The translations under genes and the position numbers were made by a program. From the NCBI GenBank assembly GCA_016744375.1, contig JADGEM010000019.1:1-64000 (forward strand): DNA of 64,000 nucleotides. Direction: 5' to 3'. Of the stretch, positions 31,960 through 40,764 are shown piece after piece. A model generated the notes under the pieces. That model was not told where the DNA came from. It did no database searches and was given only the letters and a program-made list of their open reading frames with translations. The DNA is from Gammaproteobacteria bacterium. Its GTDB lineage: Bacteria > Pseudomonadota > Gammaproteobacteria > GRL18. The stretch's first letter is position 1; every line of letters starts with the position of its first letter.

Positions 31960-33885
31960 ATGTGTGGAATAGCCGGCTTCATCACCAGTGAACAGTCCTT
32001 ATTCACTGAAGGTTCGATTAGAAATATGCTTGATGTACTCCAGCCTAGAGGGCCAGATGGTACCTCATGGCTTGGAGTCGATACCCGAGGGAAAAAATTC
32101 TGGAAGCAAATCAATCAGACAAATGAAGCACATATGCCGCTTTCTCTGGCAATGGGATGTTGTCGACTGGCAATTAATGATCGTTCCGATCATGGCCTGC
32201 AGCCAATATCGAATGAAGAAAATAATGTCTGGGTTGTACAAAATGGTGAAATCTTCAACTTTATCGAATTACGTGCTGAATTAGAGTCTGCGGGGCACGT
32301 CTTCAAAACAGCCACCGATACAGAAGTGATTGTTCATGGTTATGAACAGTGGGGGTTGGATTGTTTTAATCATTTTAATGGTCAATTTGCCATTGCTATC
32401 TATGATGAAAAAACTAAGCAAACAATTTTAGCACGAGACAGACTGGGAATTACTCCCTTTTTTTATCATGTATCAAGGACTGCGATCAGTTTCGCTTCAG
32501 AAATAAAAGCAATTCTAACACTCCCGGAGATTAAAGTAGAAATAAACCATGAAAGACTGGCAACAATTATAGGCTTGCCCTATAAGCTCCATGGCAAACC
32601 AGGTTCAAGTCTTTTTAAACAAATAGAGGCTGTACGGCCAGGTGAAAGACTGGTTATTGATGCTGATAATAAAATCACTCGTAGTATGTACTGGACATTC
32701 AATCAGTTTCAAGAGCCTTTTGTTGGTAGTTTCAGACAAGCGCGAGGGCAGTTAAAAGAGCTTCTATCGGATGCGGTCAAGATTAGATTAAGAACAGACA
32801 GAAAGCTGTCATTTCTTGTGAGTGGCGGGATTGATTCACCGGCATCAATTGGTATTGCCTCACAGATATACGGCGTGGAGCCTGAAACATTTAGTCTTGA
32901 TCTTCCGGATGCACGTTTTAATGAAAATGATTCCATACAGGAAGTTATTCAATATAATAATGTGACCAGCCACTTTATTCCAGTCACTGCTGAGCGTGTT
33001 AAAGAAATGATACCTCAGGTGCTGGCAGCTTCAGATGAACCTTTGCCAACAGCAAATGGTGTTCTGCATGGCATTATGGCCAGAGAAATTGTTGACCGTG
33101 GTTTCAGAGTGGTTTTGAATGGGGTTGGTGGCGATGAAGGTTTCTTTGGTTACCATGATCACTTCCTCTATTATTTGAGAGATCTGGAATTATCAGGTGC
33201 ACCTAATTTTCAGGATGAGTTGGATGCCTGGCAGCGGACACAACAACGCCCACTTGAGACTTATGAAAAATTCAGGGCATTTCTAGAGAGTGGTGATGCA
33301 AAATACAGTCCTGATTTTCTGGCAAGAAGTGGTGGCTTTGATTATCGTCAATGTTTGAGGGGTGATTATGCCGAGCAATATTTGAAGCCGGCGGCATTAT
33401 TCGATAGTACAGACTACTCCCCTCGAAATAAACAAATTGTTGACATGGGGCGTCTGACATTACCCTATTCATTAAAAATGGATGATGGCTGCTATATGTC
33501 ACAGGCATTGGAAACACGACAGCCATTTCTGGATCATCGACTGATAGAGTTTGGGCTGACCATACCTTCACGTTATAGAATACATAAAGGTATCTCCAAG
33601 TTTTTGCTGCGCAGTGCCGTAAGAAATTGGGTGCCGGACACACGCCGCCGCGATATGCGTAAAGTTGGCTTGAATTTACCCATTGATGAATGGATGAAAG
33701 TTGAGTTAAGGAGCTGGGTCGAACAATTCCTGTGTTCTGCAAACAGGCCCATATTCCAATATGTGGATTTCAACCAGGTGCAAAAAATTGTTGCCAGCCA
33801 TATGGATGGCAAAGCAAATCATAGTATGAAATTGTGGGATCTGATCAATGTTGATAATTGGTTAGATAAATTTTACCCATCTTGA
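31960..33885 (+). CDS. Glutamine-hydrolysing asparagine synthase-like amidotransferase
   Basis: MCGIAGFI, LQPRGPDGTSW, QNGEIFNFIELRAEL, SFLVSGGIDSPASIGIA, LNGVGGDEGFFGYH. Confidence 0.93.
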   Translation: MCGIAGFITSEQSLFTEGSIRNMLDVLQPRGPDGTSWLGVDTRGKKFWKQINQTNEAHMPLSLAMGCCRLAINDRSDHGLQPISNEENNVWVVQNGEIFNFIELRAELESAGHVFKTATDTEVIVHGYEQWGLDCFNHFNGQFAIAIYDEKTKQTILARDRLGITPFFYHVSRTAISFASEIKAILTLPEIKVEINHERLATIIGLPYKLHGKPGSSLFKQIEAVRPGERLVIDADNKITRSMYWTFNQFQEPFVGSFRQARGQLKELLSDAVKIRLRTDRKLSFLVSGGIDSPASIGIASQIYGVEPETFSLDLPDARFNENDSIQEVIQYNNVTSHFIPVTAERVKEMIPQVLAASDEPLPTANGVLHGIMAREIVDRGFRVVLNGVGGDEGFFGYHDHFLYYLRDLELSGAPNFQDELDAWQRTQQRPLETYEKFRAFLESGDAKYSPDFLARSGGFDYRQCLRGDYAEQYLKPAALFDSTDYSPRNKQIVDMGRLTLPYSLKMDDGCYMSQALETRQPFLDHRLIEFGLTIPSRYRIHKGISKFLLRSAVRNWVPDTRRRDMRKVGLNLPIDEWMKVELRSWVEQFLCSANRPIFQYVDFNQVQKIVASHMDGKANHSMKLWDLINVDNWLDKFYPS

Positions 33886-33904
33886 TGAATTTAGAGGAAA
33901 AAAA

Positions 33905-34636
33905 GTGACTGAAGAACATCGCTGGAACACAAAAGAGTATGAAGAACGCACTCGTCAGCTTTACAGAACAGACTTATATAAACTCTATCCGAGTGAAGCA
34001 TGGGCCTTGTATCGTATACTTCCTGAATGTGAGTCAGTGATTGATTTAGGATGTGGCAATGGTGCTATGGCGGCTATATCAAAGAAAATTGCCCCCAATG
34101 CAATGTATCATGGTATGGATCATCAGGAAAATCTCATGGAAGAAGCTCGACAAGCCTTCCCTTATGCTTCTTTTGACTCAGGTGATCTTATTCCTTACAT
34201 CAAAGCCAGTGAAATGGCTGATTGTGTTATGAGCTGGTCTGTTATCAAGTCCTTTGAAAACTGGCGTGAAGTGATTGCTGAAATGCTGGCAAAAGCTAAT
34301 AAGTACGTTATTTGTGATATTCGTGTTGCCAATACTGATATTGAAGCATTTGACGCTGATATCTGCTGGGCAGATTATGGTGGCAGAAAAGGTCCGATTA
34401 CTTATTTAGGTTATGCTGCATTCAGAGATGCTTTACTTGAATTTAAGGATGAGTTGGCAAGAATTGAAATAGCAGCTTATCAAAGCGAGTGGGGAAAGTT
34501 TGTAAACATCAAAGAGGGCATCAATCCAGAAACCTTTCTGACCGTTTGTGTTTTAGTAAAAAAAGGTGCTGATGGAACAAGCCCTGATGCAGACTTCGAA
34601 CTATTTGAAAGATTACCAGGTAATTTGCAACGTTAA
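33905..34636 (+). CDS. Class I SAM-dependent methyltransferase
   Basis: SVIDLGCGNGAMAAISKKIAPNAMYHGMDHQENLMEEA. GTG start. Confidence 0.8.
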   Translation: MTEEHRWNTKEYEERTRQLYRTDLYKLYPSEAWALYRILPECESVIDLGCGNGAMAAISKKIAPNAMYHGMDHQENLMEEARQAFPYASFDSGDLIPYIKASEMADCVMSWSVIKSFENWREVIAEMLAKANKYVICDIRVANTDIEAFDADICWADYGGRKGPITYLGYAAFRDALLEFKDELARIEIAAYQSEWGKFVNIKEGINPETFLTVCVLVKKGADGTSPDADFELFERLPGNLQR

Positions 34637-34684
34637 AAGTCTGTCTAAAAACAGGCATTGATTTGAAACTTCTGAGACAGGAAT

Positions 34685-35437
34685 ATGGAAAATAAACTTG
34701 AGAAAATAGGTGGTGTGGATCAGTTTTTTGCAAATGAAATGTCAGCAAAAGATTTTTCATTTGATGAAAAAGTGGCAAGCGTATTTGATGATATGGTTTC
34801 CAGAAGTGTGCCCATGTATGGTGAAACCATGTCGGCAGCACTTGATCTGGCTTCAAACTTTGTTGAATCGGGCAGTAATATTTATGATATCGGTACAGCA
34901 ACTGGCACATTATTAATTGAGTTTGATAAGATTCTTGGAAAAACGGATGTGAATCTAATCGGTATTGATAACTCTGAGGCAATGGTTAAACAGGCACAAG
35001 ACAAAATTGATCAAAAAGAATTGAACAATAATATTGAATTAATTGTGGGTGACATGGAAGAAAGCCTGGGATTAAACAATGCTTCCGTTGTTTTTATGAA
35101 TTACACATTGCAGTTTATACGACCACTTCACCGTGAATCAGTGATTCGTCAAATATATGAAAGTTTAAATGACAATGGCTGCTTGATCCTTGTTGAAAAA
35201 GTTCTGGGTAATGACTCTTTGTTTAACCGTCTATACATTGATCTTTATTACAAATATAAACATCAGGTTGGATATAGCGATAAAGAAATTAAACAAAAAA
35301 GAGAAGCGCTGGAAAATGTATTAATACCTTATCGTATTGATGAAAATTTAGAGCTGTTAAAGCGTTGTGGCTTTTCTTCTTCAGATATTTTTTTCAAATG
35401 GTATAATTTTGCTGGTTTTATTGCTGTAAAAAATTAA
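34685..35437 (+). CDS. CmoA-like protein (carboxy-SAM synthase family/related methyltransferase)
   Basis: FSFDEKVASVFDDMVSRSVPMYGETM, NASVVFMNYTLQFIRPLHRESVIRQIYESLNDNGCLILVEK, VGYSDKEIKQKREALENVLIPY, WYNFAGFIAVKN match CmoA order and motifs. Confidence 0.8.
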   Translation: MENKLEKIGGVDQFFANEMSAKDFSFDEKVASVFDDMVSRSVPMYGETMSAALDLASNFVESGSNIYDIGTATGTLLIEFDKILGKTDVNLIGIDNSEAMVKQAQDKIDQKELNNNIELIVGDMEESLGLNNASVVFMNYTLQFIRPLHRESVIRQIYESLNDNGCLILVEKVLGNDSLFNRLYIDLYYKYKHQVGYSDKEIKQKREALENVLIPYRIDENLELLKRCGFSSSDIFFKWYNFAGFIAVKN

Positions 35438-35467
35438 AATAAATTCTTTCATATTGATGATGTTTAA

Positions 35468-36211
35468 ATGAGTAGACAAGGTAAAATTAGTGCCATCATT
35501 GAAGCACGAATGACATCAACCAGATTGCCCGGAAAAGTGTTGTTGGAAGCAGTTGGAAAACCCATGTTGCAATTGATGATTGAACGTATATCTCGTGCAG
35601 CAGCTATTGATAATATTATTATTGCAACAACGACCAATGATAGTGATGACCCCATTGTTGAACTAGCAAAAACTCTCTCAATAGATTATTTTCGTGGAAG
35701 TGAGCATGATGTTTTGGGGCGAGTTGTTGGTTCTGCACAGGCTCATAATGTCGATGTCATCGTCGAAATCCCAGGGGATTGTCCGCTTATTGATCCTGCC
35801 TATGTCGACTTATGTGTAAATGAATTTATTGAAGGTGATGCTGACTATGTTTCTAGTGCTTTAAGTAATAGTTTCCCTCATGGTTCAGAAGCTCAGGTTT
35901 TCTTGACCAAAACATTGGAAGATGTTGCTTCAAGAACTGATGATCCGACTGATCATGAACATGTCAGTCTATTTATGTATAACAATCCGAAATTATATAA
36001 AATACAAGCAATAAATGCACCGATAGATATTGCTCGACCTGATGTCCATCTCACTTTAGATGAACAAAAAGATTATGAATTTATTTCACATATTTTTGAA
36101 CATTTTTATTTAGACAATCCAAACTTTACATTACAAGAAATATTAGACTTGCTAAATAGCAATGATTGCCTGGCTAGATTGAATAAAGATATCCAACGGA
36201 CAATAATTTGA
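35468..36211 (+). CDS. SpsF/NeuA-like cytidylyltransferase (second copy)
   Basis: SAIIEARMTSTRLPGKVLLEAVGKPMLQLMIERISRAAAIDNIIIATTTNDSDDPIVELA. Confidence 0.88.
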   Translation: MSRQGKISAIIEARMTSTRLPGKVLLEAVGKPMLQLMIERISRAAAIDNIIIATTTNDSDDPIVELAKTLSIDYFRGSEHDVLGRVVGSAQAHNVDVIVEIPGDCPLIDPAYVDLCVNEFIEGDADYVSSALSNSFPHGSEAQVFLTKTLEDVASRTDDPTDHEHVSLFMYNNPKLYKIQAINAPIDIARPDVHLTLDEQKDYEFISHIFEHFYLDNPNFTLQEILDLLNSNDCLARLNKDIQRTII

Positions 36212-37254
36212 TTGAAGATATAAATAAAAAAGAAATATCCATGCCTCTTAAAACGCTTGTTATTGGTTTTGGAATGATCGCAGCTGGTAATGATCACGAT
36301 CCCGTGATGGGTAAAACATATAAGTATCCGAGTCATATGGCAGTGCTTAAAGCACATAAAGGTTTTTTAGTTGAAGCTGTTGTTGATCCCTCTGAAGAAG
36401 CAAGAAATAGGGCAAGTGAAAAATGGGGGATACTTAAGACTTTTTCTTCTGTAGAAGAAGCCTGTAAAAAAACAGTATTTGATGTTGCTGTTATCTGTAC
36501 GCCGCCACAACAAAGAGAACAAGTAATTGTTGCACTCCCTCCTTTACTTGCTGTAATTATTGAAAAACCACTTGGAACGACATCGAATAATAATAGTGAT
36601 GAGATATACCAACTTTATCAAAATTTAGCACCAGTTGTACAAGTAAATTATTGGCGGCGTGCTGATAAAACTTTTCGTGGGTTAGCGAATGGTGTATTGC
36701 ACTCATTAATCGGTGTAGTACAAGGTGGTGTTCTTTTATATGGTAATGGATTGCATAATAATGGAATTCATTTAGTGGATTTTATTAGAATGTTAGTGAC
36801 GGATATATCAGCTGTTCAGGCTGTAGGAAAGTCTAATGTGCTGGAAGCTGGGCCTTTTTCTGGTGATATTCAATTTTCTTTTAATCTGATTTTAAATACA
36901 GGAGTTGTTATACATGCAATTCCTCTTGATTTTTCTTATTATCGTGAGAATGGTATTGATTTGTGGGGTTCAAAAGGAAGGCTTTCAATTTTGCAGGATA
37001 GCAGAACCATATTATTTCATGAAAAACAAGCGCATGGTGGTCTTTCTGAAAATTATGAATTAGCGAGTGATAAGCCACAAAAATTGGATGCAACATTTGG
37101 GGAAGCATTATATGAATTATATGATAATACCTACCATTGTGTTAAGGATAATGCATTACCCTATTCACCACTGAGTAGTGCCATTCAGACTGAAAAAATC
37201 TTTGAATTAATAAAACAATCCTATGACAAAGATGGAAAAATAATTGATGTCTAA
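36208..37254 (+). CDS. Gfo/Idh/MocA-family oxidoreductase
   Basis: LKTLVIGFGMIAAGND, VEAVVDPSEEARNRA, FDVAVICTPPQQREQVIVA, VIIEKPLGTT. Track start is TTG; ATG 36241 (MPLKTLVIGFG) is probably the true start. Confidence 0.85.
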   Translation: MIEDINKKEISMPLKTLVIGFGMIAAGNDHDPVMGKTYKYPSHMAVLKAHKGFLVEAVVDPSEEARNRASEKWGILKTFSSVEEACKKTVFDVAVICTPPQQREQVIVALPPLLAVIIEKPLGTTSNNNSDEIYQLYQNLAPVVQVNYWRRADKTFRGLANGVLHSLIGVVQGGVLLYGNGLHNNGIHLVDFIRMLVTDISAVQAVGKSNVLEAGPFSGDIQFSFNLILNTGVVIHAIPLDFSYYRENGIDLWGSKGRLSILQDSRTILFHEKQAHGGLSENYELASDKPQKLDATFGEALYELYDNTYHCVKDNALPYSPLSSAIQTEKIFELIKQSYDKDGKIIDV

Positions 37255-37275
37255 AATTTAAATGAATCCCTACAG

Positions 37276-38394
37276 ATGAATAAACCAGATATTGTAATTG
37301 TTGTAGAGGATCCAGGTGCGGCTAATTTTATTCAGTACTTTCCTGAAATTTTTTCTAATTTGAATATTAATACCATTATCTTTTCTCTTAATTTAGCTTC
37401 TAAATTTCTTAAAGAACGTAATATAGATTGTATCCCAGTCAATGATTTTGATCTTCTCGATAGAGTTGTAAAACTGCATCCTGATGTGTTGATTATTGGG
37501 ACTTCAGATAATCGAGACTCTCAGGTTTTAGCTCTTATAGACGTTGCAGATAATCATAGTATTCCAACTCTTGGAGTCATAGATTCAATTATGAGTTACC
37601 AGTTTAGATTTAGTGGTCGGACTGATAATGCTTTAGAATATGCTCCAGACTGGTTGTTTGTACCAAATGAAGAAACACACAGGTGTTATGCTAAATTAGG
37701 TTTTCCAGAAGACAAAATATTCATGGTAGGTCATCCAAGGTACATGGATGTTGTGAAAAAAAAAGCAGATTTTGATTCAAGGGGATGTGCCTTTTATCGG
37801 AATAAGTTATTACCCAAAAAATGTTCAAATCGATTTGTAATCTTTTTCGTCGCTGAACCCGAAGTACCCATTGAGAATCAATCAAACATAGTTGGTCAAT
37901 TTGACTTATTTAATAGTGATGAAAGATGTTATGTTGCATTAAATTCATTAGTTAGGGCTTGCCAGAATAAATTTCCAGATGCTTTTATCATCTTAAGGCT
38001 TCACCCTAAAAACAGGCCTTCTGAATTTGAAGAATTTAAATCTTCTATTGGTATTATCAGTAGTGAAAAAGACCCCTTACCATTAGTTTATGCTTCTGAT
38101 CTGGTGGTTGGTATGACATCAAGTTTAATGGTAGAATCCTTGATATTAAATAAGCCTGTAATATCGATCATTTCAAGAGAAAATGATCGAAATGAATTAC
38201 CAGTCTGGACTAATTCACTTATTTTTCAGGCAATGAATCAAGCAGAACTTGAGAATCTTTTAAATAGAGAAATCCATACTTTTTCTTCAAACAGAGTGAG
38301 TAAACTTGACCATATTGTTAATTCAACGTCTATGATTTCTACTGCAATAAAAGAAATTTTATATTCATATGGAGTCGGTATTGAGAATGAATGA
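37276..38394 (+). CDS. Surface-carbohydrate biosynthesis protein (GT-B/CDP-glycerol transferase-like)
   Basis: DKIFMVGHPRYMDV, FIILRLHPKNRP, ASDLVVGMTSSLMVESLILNKPVISI. Confidence 0.6.
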   Translation: MNKPDIVIVVEDPGAANFIQYFPEIFSNLNINTIIFSLNLASKFLKERNIDCIPVNDFDLLDRVVKLHPDVLIIGTSDNRDSQVLALIDVADNHSIPTLGVIDSIMSYQFRFSGRTDNALEYAPDWLFVPNEETHRCYAKLGFPEDKIFMVGHPRYMDVVKKKADFDSRGCAFYRNKLLPKKCSNRFVIFFVAEPEVPIENQSNIVGQFDLFNSDERCYVALNSLVRACQNKFPDAFIILRLHPKNRPSEFEEFKSSIGIISSEKDPLPLVYASDLVVGMTSSLMVESLILNKPVISIISRENDRNELPVWTNSLIFQAMNQAELENLLNREIHTFSSNRVSKLDHIVNSTSMISTAIKEILYSYGVGIENE

Positions 38395-39661
38395 GCTTGC
38401 TTTACTTGGAGGGACCCCAGTGTTGGATAAGTGTCTGGAACCATACAATTCACTTGGTCTTGATGAGGAAAAAGCGGTAGTTGAAGTCGTTAAATCAGGC
38501 TGTTTGTCTGGTTTCTATGGAAGCTGGAGAGATGGTTTTCTTGGTGGGCCGAAAGTACAAGAATTTGAAAATGCATGGAAGCATTACTTTTGTGTGGAAA
38601 ATGTTATTTCTGTAAACTCTGCCACATCAGGTTTGTATGCTGCTATGGGCGCAATTGGCCTAAGTCCTGGAGATGAAGTCATTGTGCCTCCAACCACCAT
38701 GTCTGCCACAGCTATGGCACCCTTAATTTATGGTGGAATACCAGTATTTGCAGATATTGATGAAGATACATTTTGTCTGGGTCTGGAATCAGTTCGTCAG
38801 AATATTACTGAGAAAACAAAGGCTATTATTGTCGTAAATTTATTCGGACAGGCTGGACCTCTTAAGGAATTGCGAGAGCTTTGTGATACGAAAAATATTT
38901 ACTTAATTGAAGATAATGCTCAAGCGCCGTTGGCAAAAGAATATGATGTTTTTTGTGGAACAATAGGTCACATTGGTGTGTTCAGCTTAAATTATCATAA
39001 GCATATTCATACTGGTGAAGGAGGAATGTGCTGCACAAATGATGATAATCTGGCAAGACGATTACGGTTTATCAGAAATCATGCTGAGGCTGTTGTTGAG
39101 AGTGCAGATGAAAAAGATCTGACAAATATGGTTGGTTTTAACTATAGAATGACGGAATTAAGTGCAGCAATTGGTTTAGTGCAGTTAGGAGCAATTGAGC
39201 TGCATGTTAAAAGACGACAACATTTAGCACAACAATTGTCATCAGCGATAACTGATTTGGATGGATTAACTGCGCCATTTGTTAGAGATAATTGTGAGCA
39301 TGCATATTATGATTGGATTATTCGTTATGATGCTGCTCAAGTAGGAGTCAGTAGAAAGTTATTTGTTGATGCACTTAATGCAGAAGGTTTTCCATGTTTT
39401 GAAGGTTATGTAAAACCATTATATCAACTGCCAATCTTTTCTAATAACGTCGCAATAGGCAATAAGGGTTACCCTTTTTCTCTTTCGCAACGAAGCTATC
39501 ATAAAGGATTGTGCCCTGTAGCTGAAAGACTCTATGAAGAAGAAATTATAGGATTTGAAACATGTGCATATGATATTAATTCAGGTGATTTGGGGTTATT
39601 ATCTACGGCTCTTAATAAAGTATTTTCTAACCGTTTTGCTTTAATTAACAAGGAAAAATAA
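38387..39661 (+). CDS. DegT/DnrJ/EryC1/StrS PLP-dependent sugar aminotransferase
   Basis: LALLGGTPV start (as in scyllo-inosose aminotransferase-type members), GGPKVQEFENAWKHYF, LIEDNAQAP, VFSLNYHKHIHTGEGGM with conserved Lys. ATG 38387 preferred. Confidence 0.92.
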   Translation: MNELALLGGTPVLDKCLEPYNSLGLDEEKAVVEVVKSGCLSGFYGSWRDGFLGGPKVQEFENAWKHYFCVENVISVNSATSGLYAAMGAIGLSPGDEVIVPPTTMSATAMAPLIYGGIPVFADIDEDTFCLGLESVRQNITEKTKAIIVVNLFGQAGPLKELRELCDTKNIYLIEDNAQAPLAKEYDVFCGTIGHIGVFSLNYHKHIHTGEGGMCCTNDDNLARRLRFIRNHAEAVVESADEKDLTNMVGFNYRMTELSAAIGLVQLGAIELHVKRRQHLAQQLSSAITDLDGLTAPFVRDNCEHAYYDWIIRYDAAQVGVSRKLFVDALNAEGFPCFEGYVKPLYQLPIFSNNVAIGNKGYPFSLSQRSYHKGLCPVAERLYEEEIIGFETCAYDINSGDLGLLSTALNKVFSNRFALINKEK

Positions 39662-39891
39662 TATTAAAACTGCATTATTATTCTCGAAACACAATTCTGA
39701 GGGAATAAAGTACTACCAATAATTAACGTGGATTTATTTTTGACAATGAAGATTGTATATTTAGACAATAATAATTTCTTTTGAAAATGTACCTGGAATT
39801 TAGAGATGTCAGAATAATTACATCCTCAGAATATATTTTAAAGCACTGGTTTAAAATTAATAAATAAAATTCATGCTCAAGAGTAAAAATT

Positions 39892-40725
39892 ATGAAAACA
39901 TATACAAAAGCTGATTTAATCTTTGCATTGAGGAAACTTGGCATTTGTGAAGGGGATGTTATTTATGTCAGTTGTAGCCTTTTTCAGTTAGGTAGGGTGG
40001 ATGGTATTGCAAATAAGGAACAGCTTTGCCAGATGGTATATGATGCATTGATATCGGTTATTGGTAATGGTGGAACTATTGTTGTTCCAACCTTTACTAC
40101 TTTTTTAGGTAGAAGTGGTGAGGCTTTTTTTTTAGAAACTACCCCAACTGATACGGGTATATTTTCTGAATATATCCGGCAGAGAGAAGATAGTATAAGG
40201 AGTTTGCATCCACTTCACTCTGTTGCAGCAACAGGTGCCAAAAGTAGGGAAATTTGTGAAAAAATTTCTCCAAATAGTTATTCTATTGCTTCACCATCAT
40301 ACCGTCTTTATCAGATTGGAGCAAAGGCGATAACTCTTGGAGCTAAGCGTGCGTATAGTGGTTGGGTTCATCTTTTAGAAGCAATGCATGGTCTTCCATA
40401 TATATACAATAAATTATTGGATATAGATGTTTATGCAAAAGATCAGAAAGTAAAGTGTGATTTTTTTGCACCAGTGAGATATCTTGATTTTAATATTGAG
40501 TATGACATTATACGAGCTGAAAATATTATAAGTGATAGTGGTATTGTCACTTATGAAGGTGTTGGTAGTGGTCAGATTTCATGCATTTTAAGTAAGGATT
40601 ACTTTGAACTTGGTAATAGGCTCTTGATAGAAAACCCTAATTTTTTTCTAAAACAAAAACCAGATTTTCGACATGGAGAAATACCCTTTGATGGTATTAC
40701 CGGACTGCGAGAACCAGATAAATAA
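39892..40725 (+). CDS. AAC(3)/Antibiotic_NAT-fold N-acyltransferase
   Basis: ALRKLGICEGDVIYVSCSLFQLGRVDG, VIGNGGTIVVPTFTTF, TPTDTGIFSEYIRQREDSIRSLHPLHSVAATGAKS. Confidence 0.85.
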   Translation: MKTYTKADLIFALRKLGICEGDVIYVSCSLFQLGRVDGIANKEQLCQMVYDALISVIGNGGTIVVPTFTTFLGRSGEAFFLETTPTDTGIFSEYIRQREDSIRSLHPLHSVAATGAKSREICEKISPNSYSIASPSYRLYQIGAKAITLGAKRAYSGWVHLLEAMHGLPYIYNKLLDIDVYAKDQKVKCDFFAPVRYLDFNIEYDIIRAENIISDSGIVTYEGVGSGQISCILSKDYFELGNRLLIENPNFFLKQKPDFRHGEIPFDGITGLREPDK

Positions 40726-40764
40726 TTAAATTGAATTTTAAGTTATTATGATTGAGAGGTTATA

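Noticed and set aside
39662-39891. Internal promoter or regulatory RNA in the 230-bp gap before the AAC(3)-like gene
   Set aside because: A TTGACA is present at 39738 but no convincing -10 at proper spacing and no clear structure; cannot be supported.
39892-40725. Aminoglycoside resistance gene (AAC(3))
   Set aside because: Same fold family, but its place among amino-sugar and acyl-carrier genes makes a glycan N-acyltransferase more likely than antibiotic resistance.
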